Assembly: GCF_014451325.2 (NCBI RefSeq)
Contig: NZ_JACSCH020000002.1
Coordinates: 248,001 to 312,000 of the forward strand
DNA length: 64,000 bases
DNA from: Streptomyces sp. CB02980
GTDB lineage: Bacteria > Actinomycetota > Actinomycetes > Streptomycetales > Streptomycetaceae
Direction of reading: 5' to 3'
The position numbers and the translations under genes were made by a program. Positions 18,147-25,793 of the stretch are shown piece after piece (within the stretch, counting starts at the first letter, position 1; the number at the start of each line of letters is the position of its first letter). A model generated the notes under the pieces. That model did no database searches. It had not been told where the DNA came from and was given only the letters and a program-made list of their open reading frames with translations.

Positions 18147-18230
18147 GGGAGCAGTCTCCCTCATGAGAGCGACGAACGGGTGGTCGGCACCGGTTCGTTA
18201 CGCTGCCCGGACCGGAGCGTCGCCACCCTC

Positions 18231-18332
18231 CCGACCGTCACGATGCCGCACCCCGACCGTCACGGCTACCCCCTTCCACCGTCACGGCTCCTTCACTTCG
18301 GGCGGGACGGCTGTCCCTACTCGACCGTCACG
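18231..18332. repeat. 22-bp-spaced repeats beyond the 3' end of a molybdoenzyme gene
   Basis: ACCGTCACG cores occur at 18234, 18256 and 18278 (22-bp steps) and at 18324, where the core lies in the last codons of the sulfite-oxidase-like gene ending at 18317. The spacing 22, 22, 46 suggests one decayed unit. Similar to the other 3'-end repeats in the window. Confidence 0.65.
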
Positions 18333-19906
18333 ACGACGGAGTGCAGGCCCTGGGCGCCGTCGGGCATGGTGCCGGTGCGCTCTTCGGGCTGGGTGGCGCC
18401 GGTGCCGTCGGTGGCGCGGACGGTGAGGGTGTGCCGGCCCGGGGTCGCCTGCCACGGGTACAGCCACTGCCGCCAGGTGTCGCTGCTGTCCTCGGCGGCG
18501 AGCCGGGCCTCGTGCCAGGGGCCGTCGTCGATCCGTACCTGGACCCGGCGGATGCCCCGGTGCTGGGCCCAGGCGACCCCGGCGACCATGACGGTGCCGG
18601 CGGCGGGCCGGGCGAAGGCGCGGGGGGTGTCGATGCGGGACTGGGTCTTGACGGGGGCCTGGGCGGCCCAGCCGCGCGGGACCCAGTAGGCGTCGTAGGC
18701 GGCGAAGGTGGTGAGTTCGATCGACTCGATCCACTTGCAGGCGGAGACGTACCCGTAGAGGCCGGGGACGACCATGCGGACGGGGAAGCCGTGGGTGAAG
18801 GGCAGGGGTTCGCCGTTCATGCCGAAGGCGAGGAGGGCGTCGCGGCCGTCCATGACCTGCTCGACCGGGGTGCCGATGGTCATGCCGTCGACGGAGCGGG
18901 CCACCAGCTGGTCGGCGGGGCCGCCTTCGGACGGCGGCCGGACGCCTGCCTCGCGCAGGAGGTCGGCGAGGGACACGCCGAGCCAGCGGGCGTTGCCGAC
19001 GTACGGGCCGCCGACCTCGTTCGAGACGCAGGCGAGGGTGATGTCCCGCTCCACGATCCGCCGGGTCATGAGCTCCCGCAGGGTGACGGTGAGCTCCTCG
19101 CGGACGCCCGTGCCGTGGACGCGCAGCCGCCAGTGGTCGGCGTTGACCCGGGGGACGACGAGTGCGGTGTCGACGCGGTAGAAGTCGCGGTTCGGGGTGA
19201 CGAAGGGGCTGATGCCGGGGACCCGGAGCTGGGCTCCGGCGGGCACGGCCGGCGCGGGGGACGCCGGTCGTGGCAGGCGCAGGGCCGCGCGGGAGGCGGC
19301 GGCGTTCTCCTCGAAGGGGCTGCCGGCCGCTCTGGCGAGGGCGGCGGCGCCGGTCGCCGCGAGGCCGGCGGAGGCGGCGACGACCAGGAACGTCCGGCGG
19401 TCGGCGCGGGCGGCCGCCGATCCCGTCCCGGCTCTCCGGGTGAGGATGCCGGTCAGGGCGTACAGCAGGGCCGCGCCGACGGCGGCGCCCACCAGGGAGG
19501 GCACGGCGTCGAGCGCGGAGTCCGAATCGGGCCGCGTGACGGCCGCCAGGGCGCCGAGGACGCCGAAGGCACCGACCGCCGCCGAGCCGAGCAGCCGGTG
19601 GCGCAGTGCGAGGAGCCCGATCCCGACGGCGAGGATCCCCAGGATGATCAGGATGCCGAGCTGGAGAACGGCCTTGTCGCTCTCGCCGAACTCACGGATC
19701 GCCCACTCCTTGACGGCCGCGGGTGTCTGGTCGACGACGACGCCGCCGACGGCGGTCACGGGACTCGCCTCGGGCCGTACCCAGAAGGCGGCGAGGTCCG
19801 CGACGGCGAGGGAGACGTATCCGGCGATCAGGCCGCCGACGGACGCGAGGAGTCGGTCCGTGCGGGTGGGCTCGCCCGGGGGCTCGGAGAGGGTCATGCT
19901 CCTCAT
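18317..19906 (-). CDS. membrane-anchored sulfite-oxidase-fold molybdopterin oxidoreductase
   Basis: 529 aa. About five hydrophobic segments in residues 20-190 precede a SUOX Mo-co domain (Mo-ligand Cys in ITLACVSNEVGG) and a C-terminal dimerisation domain, so the catalytic part is probably outside the membrane; a twin-arginine (ADRRTFLVVAASAG) precedes the last segment. ATG at 19906 overlaps the stop of the ECF sigma gene (ATGA); MTLSEPP at 19897 with GAGGAG just upstream is an alternative start. The coupling implies co-production with the sigma factor. Role inferred as extracytoplasmic S-oxide/sulfite redox chemistry. Confidence 0.88.
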   Translation of the reverse strand: MRSMTLSEPPGEPTRTDRLLASVGGLIAGYVSLAVADLAAFWVRPEASPVTAVGGVVVDQTPAAVKEWAIREFGESDKAVLQLGILIILGILAVGIGLLALRHRLLGSAAVGAFGVLGALAAVTRPDSDSALDAVPSLVGAAVGAALLYALTGILTRRAGTGSAAARADRRTFLVVAASAGLAATGAAALARAAGSPFEENAAASRAALRLPRPASPAPAVPAGAQLRVPGISPFVTPNRDFYRVDTALVVPRVNADHWRLRVHGTGVREELTVTLRELMTRRIVERDITLACVSNEVGGPYVGNARWLGVSLADLLREAGVRPPSEGGPADQLVARSVDGMTIGTPVEQVMDGRDALLAFGMNGEPLPFTHGFPVRMVVPGLYGYVSACKWIESIELTTFAAYDAYWVPRGWAAQAPVKTQSRIDTPRAFARPAAGTVMVAGVAWAQHRGIRRVQVRIDDGPWHEARLAAEDSSDTWRQWLYPWQATPGRHTLTVRATDGTGATQPEERTGTMPDGAQGLHSVVVTVE

Positions 19907-20556
19907 TCGGCATCGGCGGCGCTCGGGATGGGCCGATTCACCTGGAAGGTGGACAGCGGTGGGAGTCCCGGCGCCGCGCTCAGCGAACGGCGCATCCGGT
20001 CGAGGCCGCGCCGCGCGTGGCTCTTCACGGTGCCGAGCGGCATTCCCGTGCGCTCGGCGATCTGGACCTGCGTGAGGTCACCGTAGAAGGCCATGGCGAG
20101 CACCTCGCGTTGCGCGGCGGGCAGCTTCGCCAGCTCGCCGGTGACCACGAGCCGGTCGACGACCCGGTCGTGGTCCGGGACGGACACCCCGTCGGGGGAC
20201 AGCCGCTCGCCCACCGCGACCACCAGGTCCCGGCGCCGGGTGCGCGCCGCGAGGGCGTCGGCGATCTTCCGCCGGGTGATGCCGACCAGCCAGCCGGGGA
20301 ACGGACCGCGCTCCGGCCGGTACCCGGCCCGGCCCCGCCAGGCCGCGAGGAAGACCTGCTGGCCGACGTCCTCCGCCTCCCTGGCGTCGCCGAGGGTGCG
20401 GGCGGCGAGGGCGTGCACGAGGCCGTGCCACCGGGCGTGGGCGACGGCCAGACAGGTCTCGTCGCCGCTGACGAACCCGTCGGCGACCTCGCGGTCGGAC
20501 AGGGGCCGCGGCTCGCTCCGGAGCGGGGGCCGGGCGTCGACGCTCGGTGCGGTCAT
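19903..20556 (-). CDS. litS: ECF sigma factor, LitS-like
   Basis: 217 aa. Region 2 includes AREAEDVGQQVFLAAWRG, and region 4 is a clear HTH (LTQVQIAERTGMPLGTVKSH). It is divergent from a LitR/CarH-type B12 regulator gene, the arrangement reported for litS-litR in Streptomyces coelicolor light-induced carotenogenesis, which is why the symbol is offered. No anti-sigma gene adjoins; instead the downstream, translationally coupled gene is a membrane molybdoenzyme. It starts at ATG 20556 with GAGGAG upstream. ECF identity is firm, LitS orthology tentative. Confidence 0.8.
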   Translation of the reverse strand: MTAPSVDARPPLRSEPRPLSDREVADGFVSGDETCLAVAHARWHGLVHALAARTLGDAREAEDVGQQVFLAAWRGRAGYRPERGPFPGWLVGITRRKIADALAARTRRRDLVVAVGERLSPDGVSVPDHDRVVDRLVVTGELAKLPAAQREVLAMAFYGDLTQVQIAERTGMPLGTVKSHARRGLDRMRRSLSAAPGLPPLSTFQVNRPIPSAADAE

Positions 20557-20689
20557 GGCGACTGCTCCTCAGGCCGGGACCGGCGGAGACCGGTCGGCGG
20601 GCGGGGTCCCCTCACGGGGCACCCCAAGGCTCCGTCCCGGCACGGCGACCGCACCATTCGCAACGGTCGTGCGTCGTATCGTGGGCCTC

Positions 20690-21685
20690 ATGACCGAACC
20701 CTCGCCGGGTCTCACCAGCGGCGCGGTCGCGCGCCGCCTGGGTGTCGCGCCCACCACCCTGCGCTCCTGGGACCGGCGCTACGGCATCGGTCCCGCCGCC
20801 CATGAGAGCGGCCGGCACCGGCGGTGGAGCCCGGACGACATCGCCGTCCTCCAGGAGATGTGCCGGCTGACGGCCTCCGGCGTTCCTCCCGCGGAGGCGG
20901 CCCGGGCCGCCCGGTCCGGAGCCGCACCGGCCGCGGCCGCCCCCGGGGAGGCACCTGCCCGGCCCGCCGCCCGCGGACCGGGACCGGCCCTCGGCGACGT
21001 TCGACGGGAGCTGCGGGGTCTGGGCCGCGCGGCCGTCAGGCTGGACTCGGGGGCCATGGACGAGCTGCTGGGGTCCGCGATCGCGCGGCACGGTCTGGTC
21101 ACCGCGTGGGAGGAGGTACTGGCGCCCGCACTGCACGCCGTGGGCCGCAAGTGGGAGACCTCGGAGGACCGCTACGTCGAGGTGGAGCACCTGTTGTCCT
21201 GGCACGTCTCGACGGCGCTGCGCAGGGTCGGCTCGGCGGGCCGTGCCAGGACCCCGGAGGCGGGCACTCCGCCGGTCCTGCTCGCCTGCGTGCCGCACGA
21301 GCAGCACACCCTCCCGCTGGAGGCGCTCGCCGCGGGACTGGCCGAACTCGGGGTCCCCACCCTGATGTTCGGGGCGGCCGTGCCACCGGAGGCGCTCGAC
21401 CAGGCGGTACGGAGGACGGGGCCCGCCGCGGTCGCGCTGTGGGCCCAGGCGCGTTCGACGGCGGACCACCCCCTGGCCCGCCACGTCGCCGACACCTCGT
21501 GGGGCGTCAGGGGCGCCCGGTCCCGGACGGCGGTCCTCCTCGCGGGTCCCGGCTGGGCGGGCCGGACGCCCGGGCCGGGGATGCTGCGTCCCACGGGTCT
21601 GCGGGAGGCCCTGTCGCTGCTGCGGGGTCTGTGCGCCGCCGCACGGGACGGCGAGGGGGCCACCGCCGCTTCGGGAGGCTCGTGA
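20690..21685 (+). CDS. litR: MerR-family adenosylcobalamin photoreceptor, LitR/CarH-like
   Basis: 331 aa. N-terminal MerR HTH at about residues 8-72 (SGAVARRLGVAPTTLRSW), an Ala/Pro linker, then a CarH-like four-helix/B12-binding domain. Residues expected to contact the cofactor are visible: W155 followed by E166-H167 (one residue longer spacing than the CarH Wx9EH motif) and E204-Q-H206, equivalent to the CarH ExH with the lower axial His. Such proteins bind DNA as dark tetramers and release on illumination. Divergent from the LitS-like sigma gene and convergent with the photolyase, so it likely controls this locus. No obvious Shine-Dalgarno before ATG 20690. Confidence 0.82.
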   Translation: MTEPSPGLTSGAVARRLGVAPTTLRSWDRRYGIGPAAHESGRHRRWSPDDIAVLQEMCRLTASGVPPAEAARAARSGAAPAAAAPGEAPARPAARGPGPALGDVRRELRGLGRAAVRLDSGAMDELLGSAIARHGLVTAWEEVLAPALHAVGRKWETSEDRYVEVEHLLSWHVSTALRRVGSAGRARTPEAGTPPVLLACVPHEQHTLPLEALAAGLAELGVPTLMFGAAVPPEALDQAVRRTGPAAVALWAQARSTADHPLARHVADTSWGVRGARSRTAVLLAGPGWAGRTPGPGMLRPTGLREALSLLRGLCAAARDGEGATAASGGS

Positions 21686-21736
21686 GCGGACGCCGTCCGG
21701 CACGTTCCCAAGGCCCCGGCGCCCGGGGCGAGCCCT

Positions 21737-21804
21737 CTAGAGCCTGTCCGGCGGATCGGGGTCGACCCGGCCTGATCGGCAGGACACCGCCGGACAGGCC
21801 CTAG
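21737..21804. mobile_element. miniature inverted-repeat element (IS5-type MITE) with CTAG flanks
   Basis: A roughly 60-bp element (21741-21800) has 14-bp terminal inverted repeats, AGCCTGTCCGGCGG on the left against GGCCTGTCCGGCGG on the right (13 of 14 match), and is flanked by CTAG at 21737-21740 and 21801-21804. CTAG fits the 4-bp YTAR target of IS5-family elements. The right CTAG supplies the TAG stop of the photolyase gene. The long hairpin may now serve as bidirectional terminator between convergent litR and phr. Confidence 0.75.
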
Positions 21805-23174
21805 TCCCGGCCCCGGGCGTGCCGGAAGCGGGCGAGGCCGTCGGCGAGTTCGACCACCGGGTCCGGGTAGTCGTACCGGGCCCGTTCGAGCCCGGGCAGC
21901 TTCCACGGCTCGTGGACCGCGGGGCCTTCCAGCCCGGCGAGTTCCGGCACCCATCGCCGTACGTACGCGCCGTCCGGGTCGTACCGCTTGCCCTGGATCA
22001 CCGGGTTGAGCACCCGGTTGGGGCGGCTGTCGGTGCCCGTGCCGGCCATCCACTGCCAGTTGAGCTGGTTGTTGGCGACATCGCCGTCGACCAGCAGGTC
22101 CAGGAAGTGCCGCGCTCCCTCGCGCCAGTCGATGTAAAGGGTTTTGGCCAGGAACGAGGCGGTGAGCAGCCGCCCCCGGTTGTGCATCCAGCCCTCGTGG
22201 GCGAGCTGTCGCATCGCGGCGTCGACGACGGGGTAGCCGGTGCGGCCCTCACGCCAGGCCCGGAGGTCGGCGTCCGCGTCCTTCCCGTGCCGCCAGTGGT
22301 CGTGACGCGTGCGGTAGTCGTCGGCGGCGGCGTCGGGGCGCGCGGCGAGGACCTGGTGGTGGAAGTCGCGCCAGCAGAGCTGGCGTACGAACGCCTCGGC
22401 GCCCGACCCGCCGCGCGACCGGGCCCGGTGGACCGCCTCGGTCGCCGAGACGGCGCCGAAGTGGAGGTACGGCGAGAGGCGGGACGTCGCGTCGCCCGCG
22501 AGGTCGTCGTGGCCTTCCTCGTACGTGTCGACGCCCCGTGCCAGCCAGGCGGAGAGCCGCTTCCTGCCCTCCTGCTCACCGCCGGTGGCGAGGCCCTCGG
22601 AGACGGTCGGGACGTCCGCGCGGGCCGGAAGTTCCTCGGAGCGGATGCCGCGGGGCGTCCGGACCACCCGCGGTGCCGCGAGCGGCTCGCGCAGCCGCTC
22701 GCGCGACCAGCGGCGGAAGTAGGGGGTGAAGACCGCGTAGTGGTCCGAGCCGTCCGGTGTCACGGCGCCCGTGGGCAGCGCGGTGACGACGGCGTCGTGG
22801 ACGTACAGGCGCCTCCCGTCCGCCTCAAGGGCGCGGCGGAGCCGGTCCTCGCGGTGCCGGGCGAAGCCGCTGCAGCCGGCCGCCATGTGGACGTCGTCGG
22901 CGTCGGCCGCCCGGACGACGGCGCACACCTCGGCGACCGGGTCGCCCGAGCGCACCACGAGCCGGCCGCCGCGCTCGCGCAGTCCGGTGTCGAGGGCGGT
23001 GAGGCAGTCCGCGAGGAACGCGTCCCGGTTCGGCGCCGCGTGGCCCGCGCGGGCCACGGCCGGATCCCGTACGAACAGGGGGACGACCTCGTTCCCCCGG
23101 CCCAGCGCGGCCCGCAGCGGCGGATGGTCGTGGACGCGGAGGTCCGAGGTGAACAGGACGACCGAGACGTTCAT
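21801..23174 (-). CDS. phr: class I CPD DNA photolyase
   Basis: 457 aa, usual length. N-terminal photolyase domain (LFTSDLRVHDHPPLRAAL) for the antenna chromophore and a C-terminal FAD domain with WRDFHHQVL, NRGRLLTASFLAK and NNQLNWQWMAGTG. It repairs cyclobutane pyrimidine dimers using blue light. ATG at 23174 is preceded by AGGAG at good spacing. It follows the SDR gene by 79 bp on the same strand, in a LitR/LitS locus, matching the photo-oxidative regulons of other bacteria. Its TAG stop lies in the CTAG flank of a MITE. Confidence 0.95.
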   Translation of the reverse strand: MNVSVVLFTSDLRVHDHPPLRAALGRGNEVVPLFVRDPAVARAGHAAPNRDAFLADCLTALDTGLRERGGRLVVRSGDPVAEVCAVVRAADADDVHMAAGCSGFARHREDRLRRALEADGRRLYVHDAVVTALPTGAVTPDGSDHYAVFTPYFRRWSRERLREPLAAPRVVRTPRGIRSEELPARADVPTVSEGLATGGEQEGRKRLSAWLARGVDTYEEGHDDLAGDATSRLSPYLHFGAVSATEAVHRARSRGGSGAEAFVRQLCWRDFHHQVLAARPDAAADDYRTRHDHWRHGKDADADLRAWREGRTGYPVVDAAMRQLAHEGWMHNRGRLLTASFLAKTLYIDWREGARHFLDLLVDGDVANNQLNWQWMAGTGTDSRPNRVLNPVIQGKRYDPDGAYVRRWVPELAGLEGPAVHEPWKLPGLERARYDYPDPVVELADGLARFRHARGRD

Positions 23175-23253
23175 GGCACCGCTCCTGGCATGGGGTCACC
23201 GACCGGCTCGGCGAGGCGCCTGACCGGTGGGTCGCTGTACTGACGTGCGGAGG

Positions 23254-24918
23254 TCATTCGCCCTGCGGGGGCGATCCGGATGCGGGTGCCTGGGCGGATG
23301 GGGACGACGAGCCGGGCACGGGTGACGACCCGGATGCAGGTGACGAGCCGGATGCGGGTGACGGGCCGGACGCAGGTGGCGAGCCGGACCCGGACGACGG
23401 GCCGGCGGTCCCCGCCGCCTCGCTCGCCTCCGCCGTCAGCGCGATGTTGCGGGCCATGCCGCCGAAGACCACGGCGTGGAACGGCGCGACGCTCCACCAG
23501 TAGGCGTGGCCGGCCAGGCCGTGGGGGTGGAACAGGGCCCGCTGCCGGTAGCGGGTCGCCCCGCTTCCGTCGCGCTCGGCGTACATCTCCAGCCAGGCGA
23601 GGCCGGGGAGCCTCATCTCGGCGCGCAGCCGCAGCAGCTGGCCCCGTTCGATCTCCTCCACCCGCCAGAAGTCCAGTGAGTCGCCGGCTCTCAGGTGCAG
23701 GGCGTCGCGCCGGCCCCGGCGCAGACCGACGCCGCCGACGAGCCGGTCGAGCCAGCCGCGGACGGCCCAGGCGAGGGGGAAGGAGTACCAGCCGTTCTCC
23801 CCGCCGACGCCCTCGACGACCCGCCACAGCGCCTGTGGTGACGCACCGACGGTGAGTTCGCGCTCGTCGGTGTAGAGGCTGCCGCCCGCCCAGTCGGGGT
23901 CGGTGGGCAGGGGATCGCTCGGCGCACCGGGCACCGAAGCGGAGGACCAGCGGGTCGTCGTCCTCGCCTCGCGGACCCGCTGGAGGGCGAGGGCGAGAGC
24001 CCGGTCGAAGGCGAGCGGGGCGTCGGGCGGGTCCGGCACCCGGTCGGCGATGTCGTGCTCGTCGCAGACGACCTCGTAGCGGAGCGACTCCGCGAGCGGG
24101 CGGGCGATGGACCGGGGCACCGGGGTGACAAGGCCGATCCAGTGGCTGGACAGCCGGGGGGTGAGGACCGGCACGGGGAAGACGAGCCGCCGGGGAAGTC
24201 CGGCGACGGCGGCGTAACGGCGCATCATGCCGAGGTACGTGAGGACGTCGGGGCCGCCGATGTCGAAGGTCCGGCTGACCTCCGCGGGCATCCGCGCGCT
24301 GCCGACCAGATAGCGCAGGACGTCGCGGACGGCGATCGGCTGGATCCTGGTGCGGACCCAGCTCGGGGTGACCATCACGGGCAGGCGTTCGGTGAGGTAG
24401 CGGAGCATCTCGAACGAGGCCGAGCCGGAGCCGATGATGACGGCGGCGCGGAGCACCGTGGTGGGAACCCCGGATTCCAGGAGGATCCGGCCCACCTCGG
24501 CGCGGGAGCGCAGATGCGGCGAGAGCTCCCGGTCGGGCACGCCGCGTGGGGTGAGGCCGCCGAGGTAGACGATGCGGCCGACACCGGCGGCGCGGGCCTG
24601 TCGGGCGAAGTTCAGGGCCGCCGTGCGGTCGGTGCGCTCGAAGCCGCGCCCGGCGCCCAGCGCGTGCACCAGGTAGTACGCCACGTCGACGTCGCGGAAG
24701 GCGGGAGCGAGGGTCTCGGCGTCGGTGACGTCGCCGCGGACGATCTCCACCTCGCCGGCCCAGGGGTGGTCGCGCAGTTTCGCGGGGGTACGGGCCAGAC
24801 ACCGCACCCGGAATCCGGCCTCCAGGAGTTCGGGGACGAGACGGCCGCCGATGTAGCCGCTGGCGCCGGTGACCAGGCACAGCGGTCCCGGGGTCTCGTG
24901 CCCTGACGCGTCGCTCAT
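23254..24918 (-). CDS. SDR/NAD-epimerase with C-terminal DUF2867-like domain
   Basis: 554 aa. The N-terminal atypical SDR domain has the nucleotide motif VTGASGYIGGRL at residues 15-26 and a YLG replacing the classic active-site context. The C-terminal part (about 355-495; LFHPHGLAGHAYWWSVAPFH) matches the DUF2867 domain of proteins paired with photolyases in light-response loci. A low-complexity tail of PASGSS-type hexapeptides (about residues 506-536) is encoded by 18-bp tandem repeats. It is the first gene of the SDR-phr unit, ATG 24918 with GGAG upstream. Substrate unknown. Confidence 0.87.
   Translation of the reverse strand: MSDASGHETPGPLCLVTGASGYIGGRLVPELLEAGFRVRCLARTPAKLRDHPWAGEVEIVRGDVTDAETLAPAFRDVDVAYYLVHALGAGRGFERTDRTAALNFARQARAAGVGRIVYLGGLTPRGVPDRELSPHLRSRAEVGRILLESGVPTTVLRAAVIIGSGSASFEMLRYLTERLPVMVTPSWVRTRIQPIAVRDVLRYLVGSARMPAEVSRTFDIGGPDVLTYLGMMRRYAAVAGLPRRLVFPVPVLTPRLSSHWIGLVTPVPRSIARPLAESLRYEVVCDEHDIADRVPDPPDAPLAFDRALALALQRVREARTTTRWSSASVPGAPSDPLPTDPDWAGGSLYTDERELTVGASPQALWRVVEGVGGENGWYSFPLAWAVRGWLDRLVGGVGLRRGRRDALHLRAGDSLDFWRVEEIERGQLLRLRAEMRLPGLAWLEMYAERDGSGATRYRQRALFHPHGLAGHAYWWSVAPFHAVVFGGMARNIALTAEASEAAGTAGPSSGSGSPPASGPSPASGSSPASGSSPVPGSSSPSAQAPASGSPPQGE
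23312..23401. repeat. five in-frame 18-bp tandem repeats in SDR C-terminal tail
   Basis: Units beginning CCGG start at 23312, 23330, 23348, 23366 and 23384. Read on the minus strand each encodes a six-residue PASGSS-like repeat near the protein's end. The copies are diverged, so the tail is probably variable between strains. Confidence 0.75.
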
Positions 24919-25035
24919 GGATCTGCTCCGTTCCGCTGTCCGGGAGGTTCGCCGCGCTCCCCCACCGGCCGGGGGCTCGGCTTCCTCCTGTCTCTCTTCC
25001 GAAGGGGCGGCCGCCGCGGATGCACCGGCCGGTTT

Positions 25036-25051
25036 CTATAGGCTGATCGTG
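25036..25051 (+). promoter_or_regulatory. -10 box immediately before a probably leaderless marR
   Basis: CTATAG/TATAGG at 25036-25042 lies only 8-9 nt before the GTG start at 25051, where transcription should begin. No Shine-Dalgarno is present. This suggests a leaderless transcript. No convincing -35 hexamer, so an alternative sigma or activator may be used. Confidence 0.5.
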
Positions 25052-25545
25052 TGGCCAGTACAGAGGAACCCGAGACCGGTGGGACCGCGCCCGCGCGCGT
25101 GCCGGGTGATGCGCAGGGCTTCGCCCGCGCGCTGCGGCGGACGAACGGTGAGATCAATCGACTGGTCCATGGTTTCGCGCTCGCGCAAGGACTGCATCCC
25201 ACGGACGTGCAGGCCCTCTCGGTCGTCCTGGACAGCCCGGAGCCGCTGACGCCGGGGCGTCTGAGGGAACACCTGGGGTTGACCTCGGGGGCGGTCACGG
25301 CCTGCCTCGACCGGCTCGAACGGGCCGGGCACATCCGCCGCTCCCGGGAGAGCGCCGATCGCAGGGTCGTCCACGTGCATTACGTGGAGGGGGCGAAGGC
25401 CGCCGCACGCAGTTACTTCATGCCCTTGGCGCAGGCGGCGGAGCGGGCCCGACTGCGGTTCGACGCGGAGGAGCTGGCCGTGGCCGTGCGCTTCCTGGAC
25501 GCGTTGAACGAGGAACTCGGCGGCCTGCACGTCCCGCGCCGCTGA
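25051..25545 (+). CDS. MarR-family transcriptional regulator
   Basis: 164 aa winged-helix regulator. The recognition region is LREHLGLTSGAVTACLDRLE (about residues 70-90) and the wing carries SADRRVVHV. It is divergent from the SDR-photolyase unit and upstream of the MMPL exporter. MarR genes are known members of LitR/CarH-type light regulons, so either neighbour could be the target. The GTG start at 25051 follows a -10-like box with no leader. Confidence 0.9.
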   Translation: MASTEEPETGGTAPARVPGDAQGFARALRRTNGEINRLVHGFALAQGLHPTDVQALSVVLDSPEPLTPGRLREHLGLTSGAVTACLDRLERAGHIRRSRESADRRVVHVHYVEGAKAAARSYFMPLAQAAERARLRFDAEELAVAVRFLDALNEELGGLHVPRR

Positions 25546-25570
25546 CCGAGCCGTCCGGGACACGGGCGCA

Positions 25571-25665
25571 CCCTGGTGCCGTACGGCTCGCGGGCCTGCC
25601 GGCCCTGGTGCCGTACGGCTCGCGGCCTCCTCAGCGAGCCCTGGTCGGGTACGGCTGCTGCCCCT
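25571..25665. repeat. imperfect direct repeats between marR and the MMPL gene
   Basis: CCCTGGTGCCGTACGGCTCG occurs at 25571 and again at 25603 (32 bp apart), with a degenerate third copy (CCCTGGTCGGGTACGGCTGC) at 25639. No coding potential seen. These lie downstream of the marR stop. Confidence 0.7.
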
Positions 25666-25722
25666 CCCGGCGAGCCCCGGCCCCCCCTGCCCCCTCCCCC
25701 GGCCTCTCCGTGCTTCAATCTC

Positions 25723-25737
25723 TCTCAATCATTGAGA
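25723..25737. promoter_or_regulatory. AT-rich palindrome upstream of MMPL exporter
   Basis: TCTCAAT-C-ATTGAGA, a perfect 7-bp-arm palindrome, sits in a conspicuous AT-rich patch (about 25715-25765) 57 bp before the exporter start. Size and symmetry suit a MarR or TetR dimer. The upstream MarR is the obvious candidate. Confidence 0.6.
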
Positions 25738-25793
25738 TTCTTTTTCCTTGAGAGACTTCCTCCGTGTCGAGAGACCCCTGCCCTGGAGTCCGC

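Noticed and set aside
6828..18689. Very long plus-strand open frames (for example 6828-9044, 10591-12546, 15882-18689)
   Set aside because: They lie antisense to well-supported minus-strand genes; in DNA of this GC content such mirror frames are expected, and their products are low-complexity with no recognisable domain.
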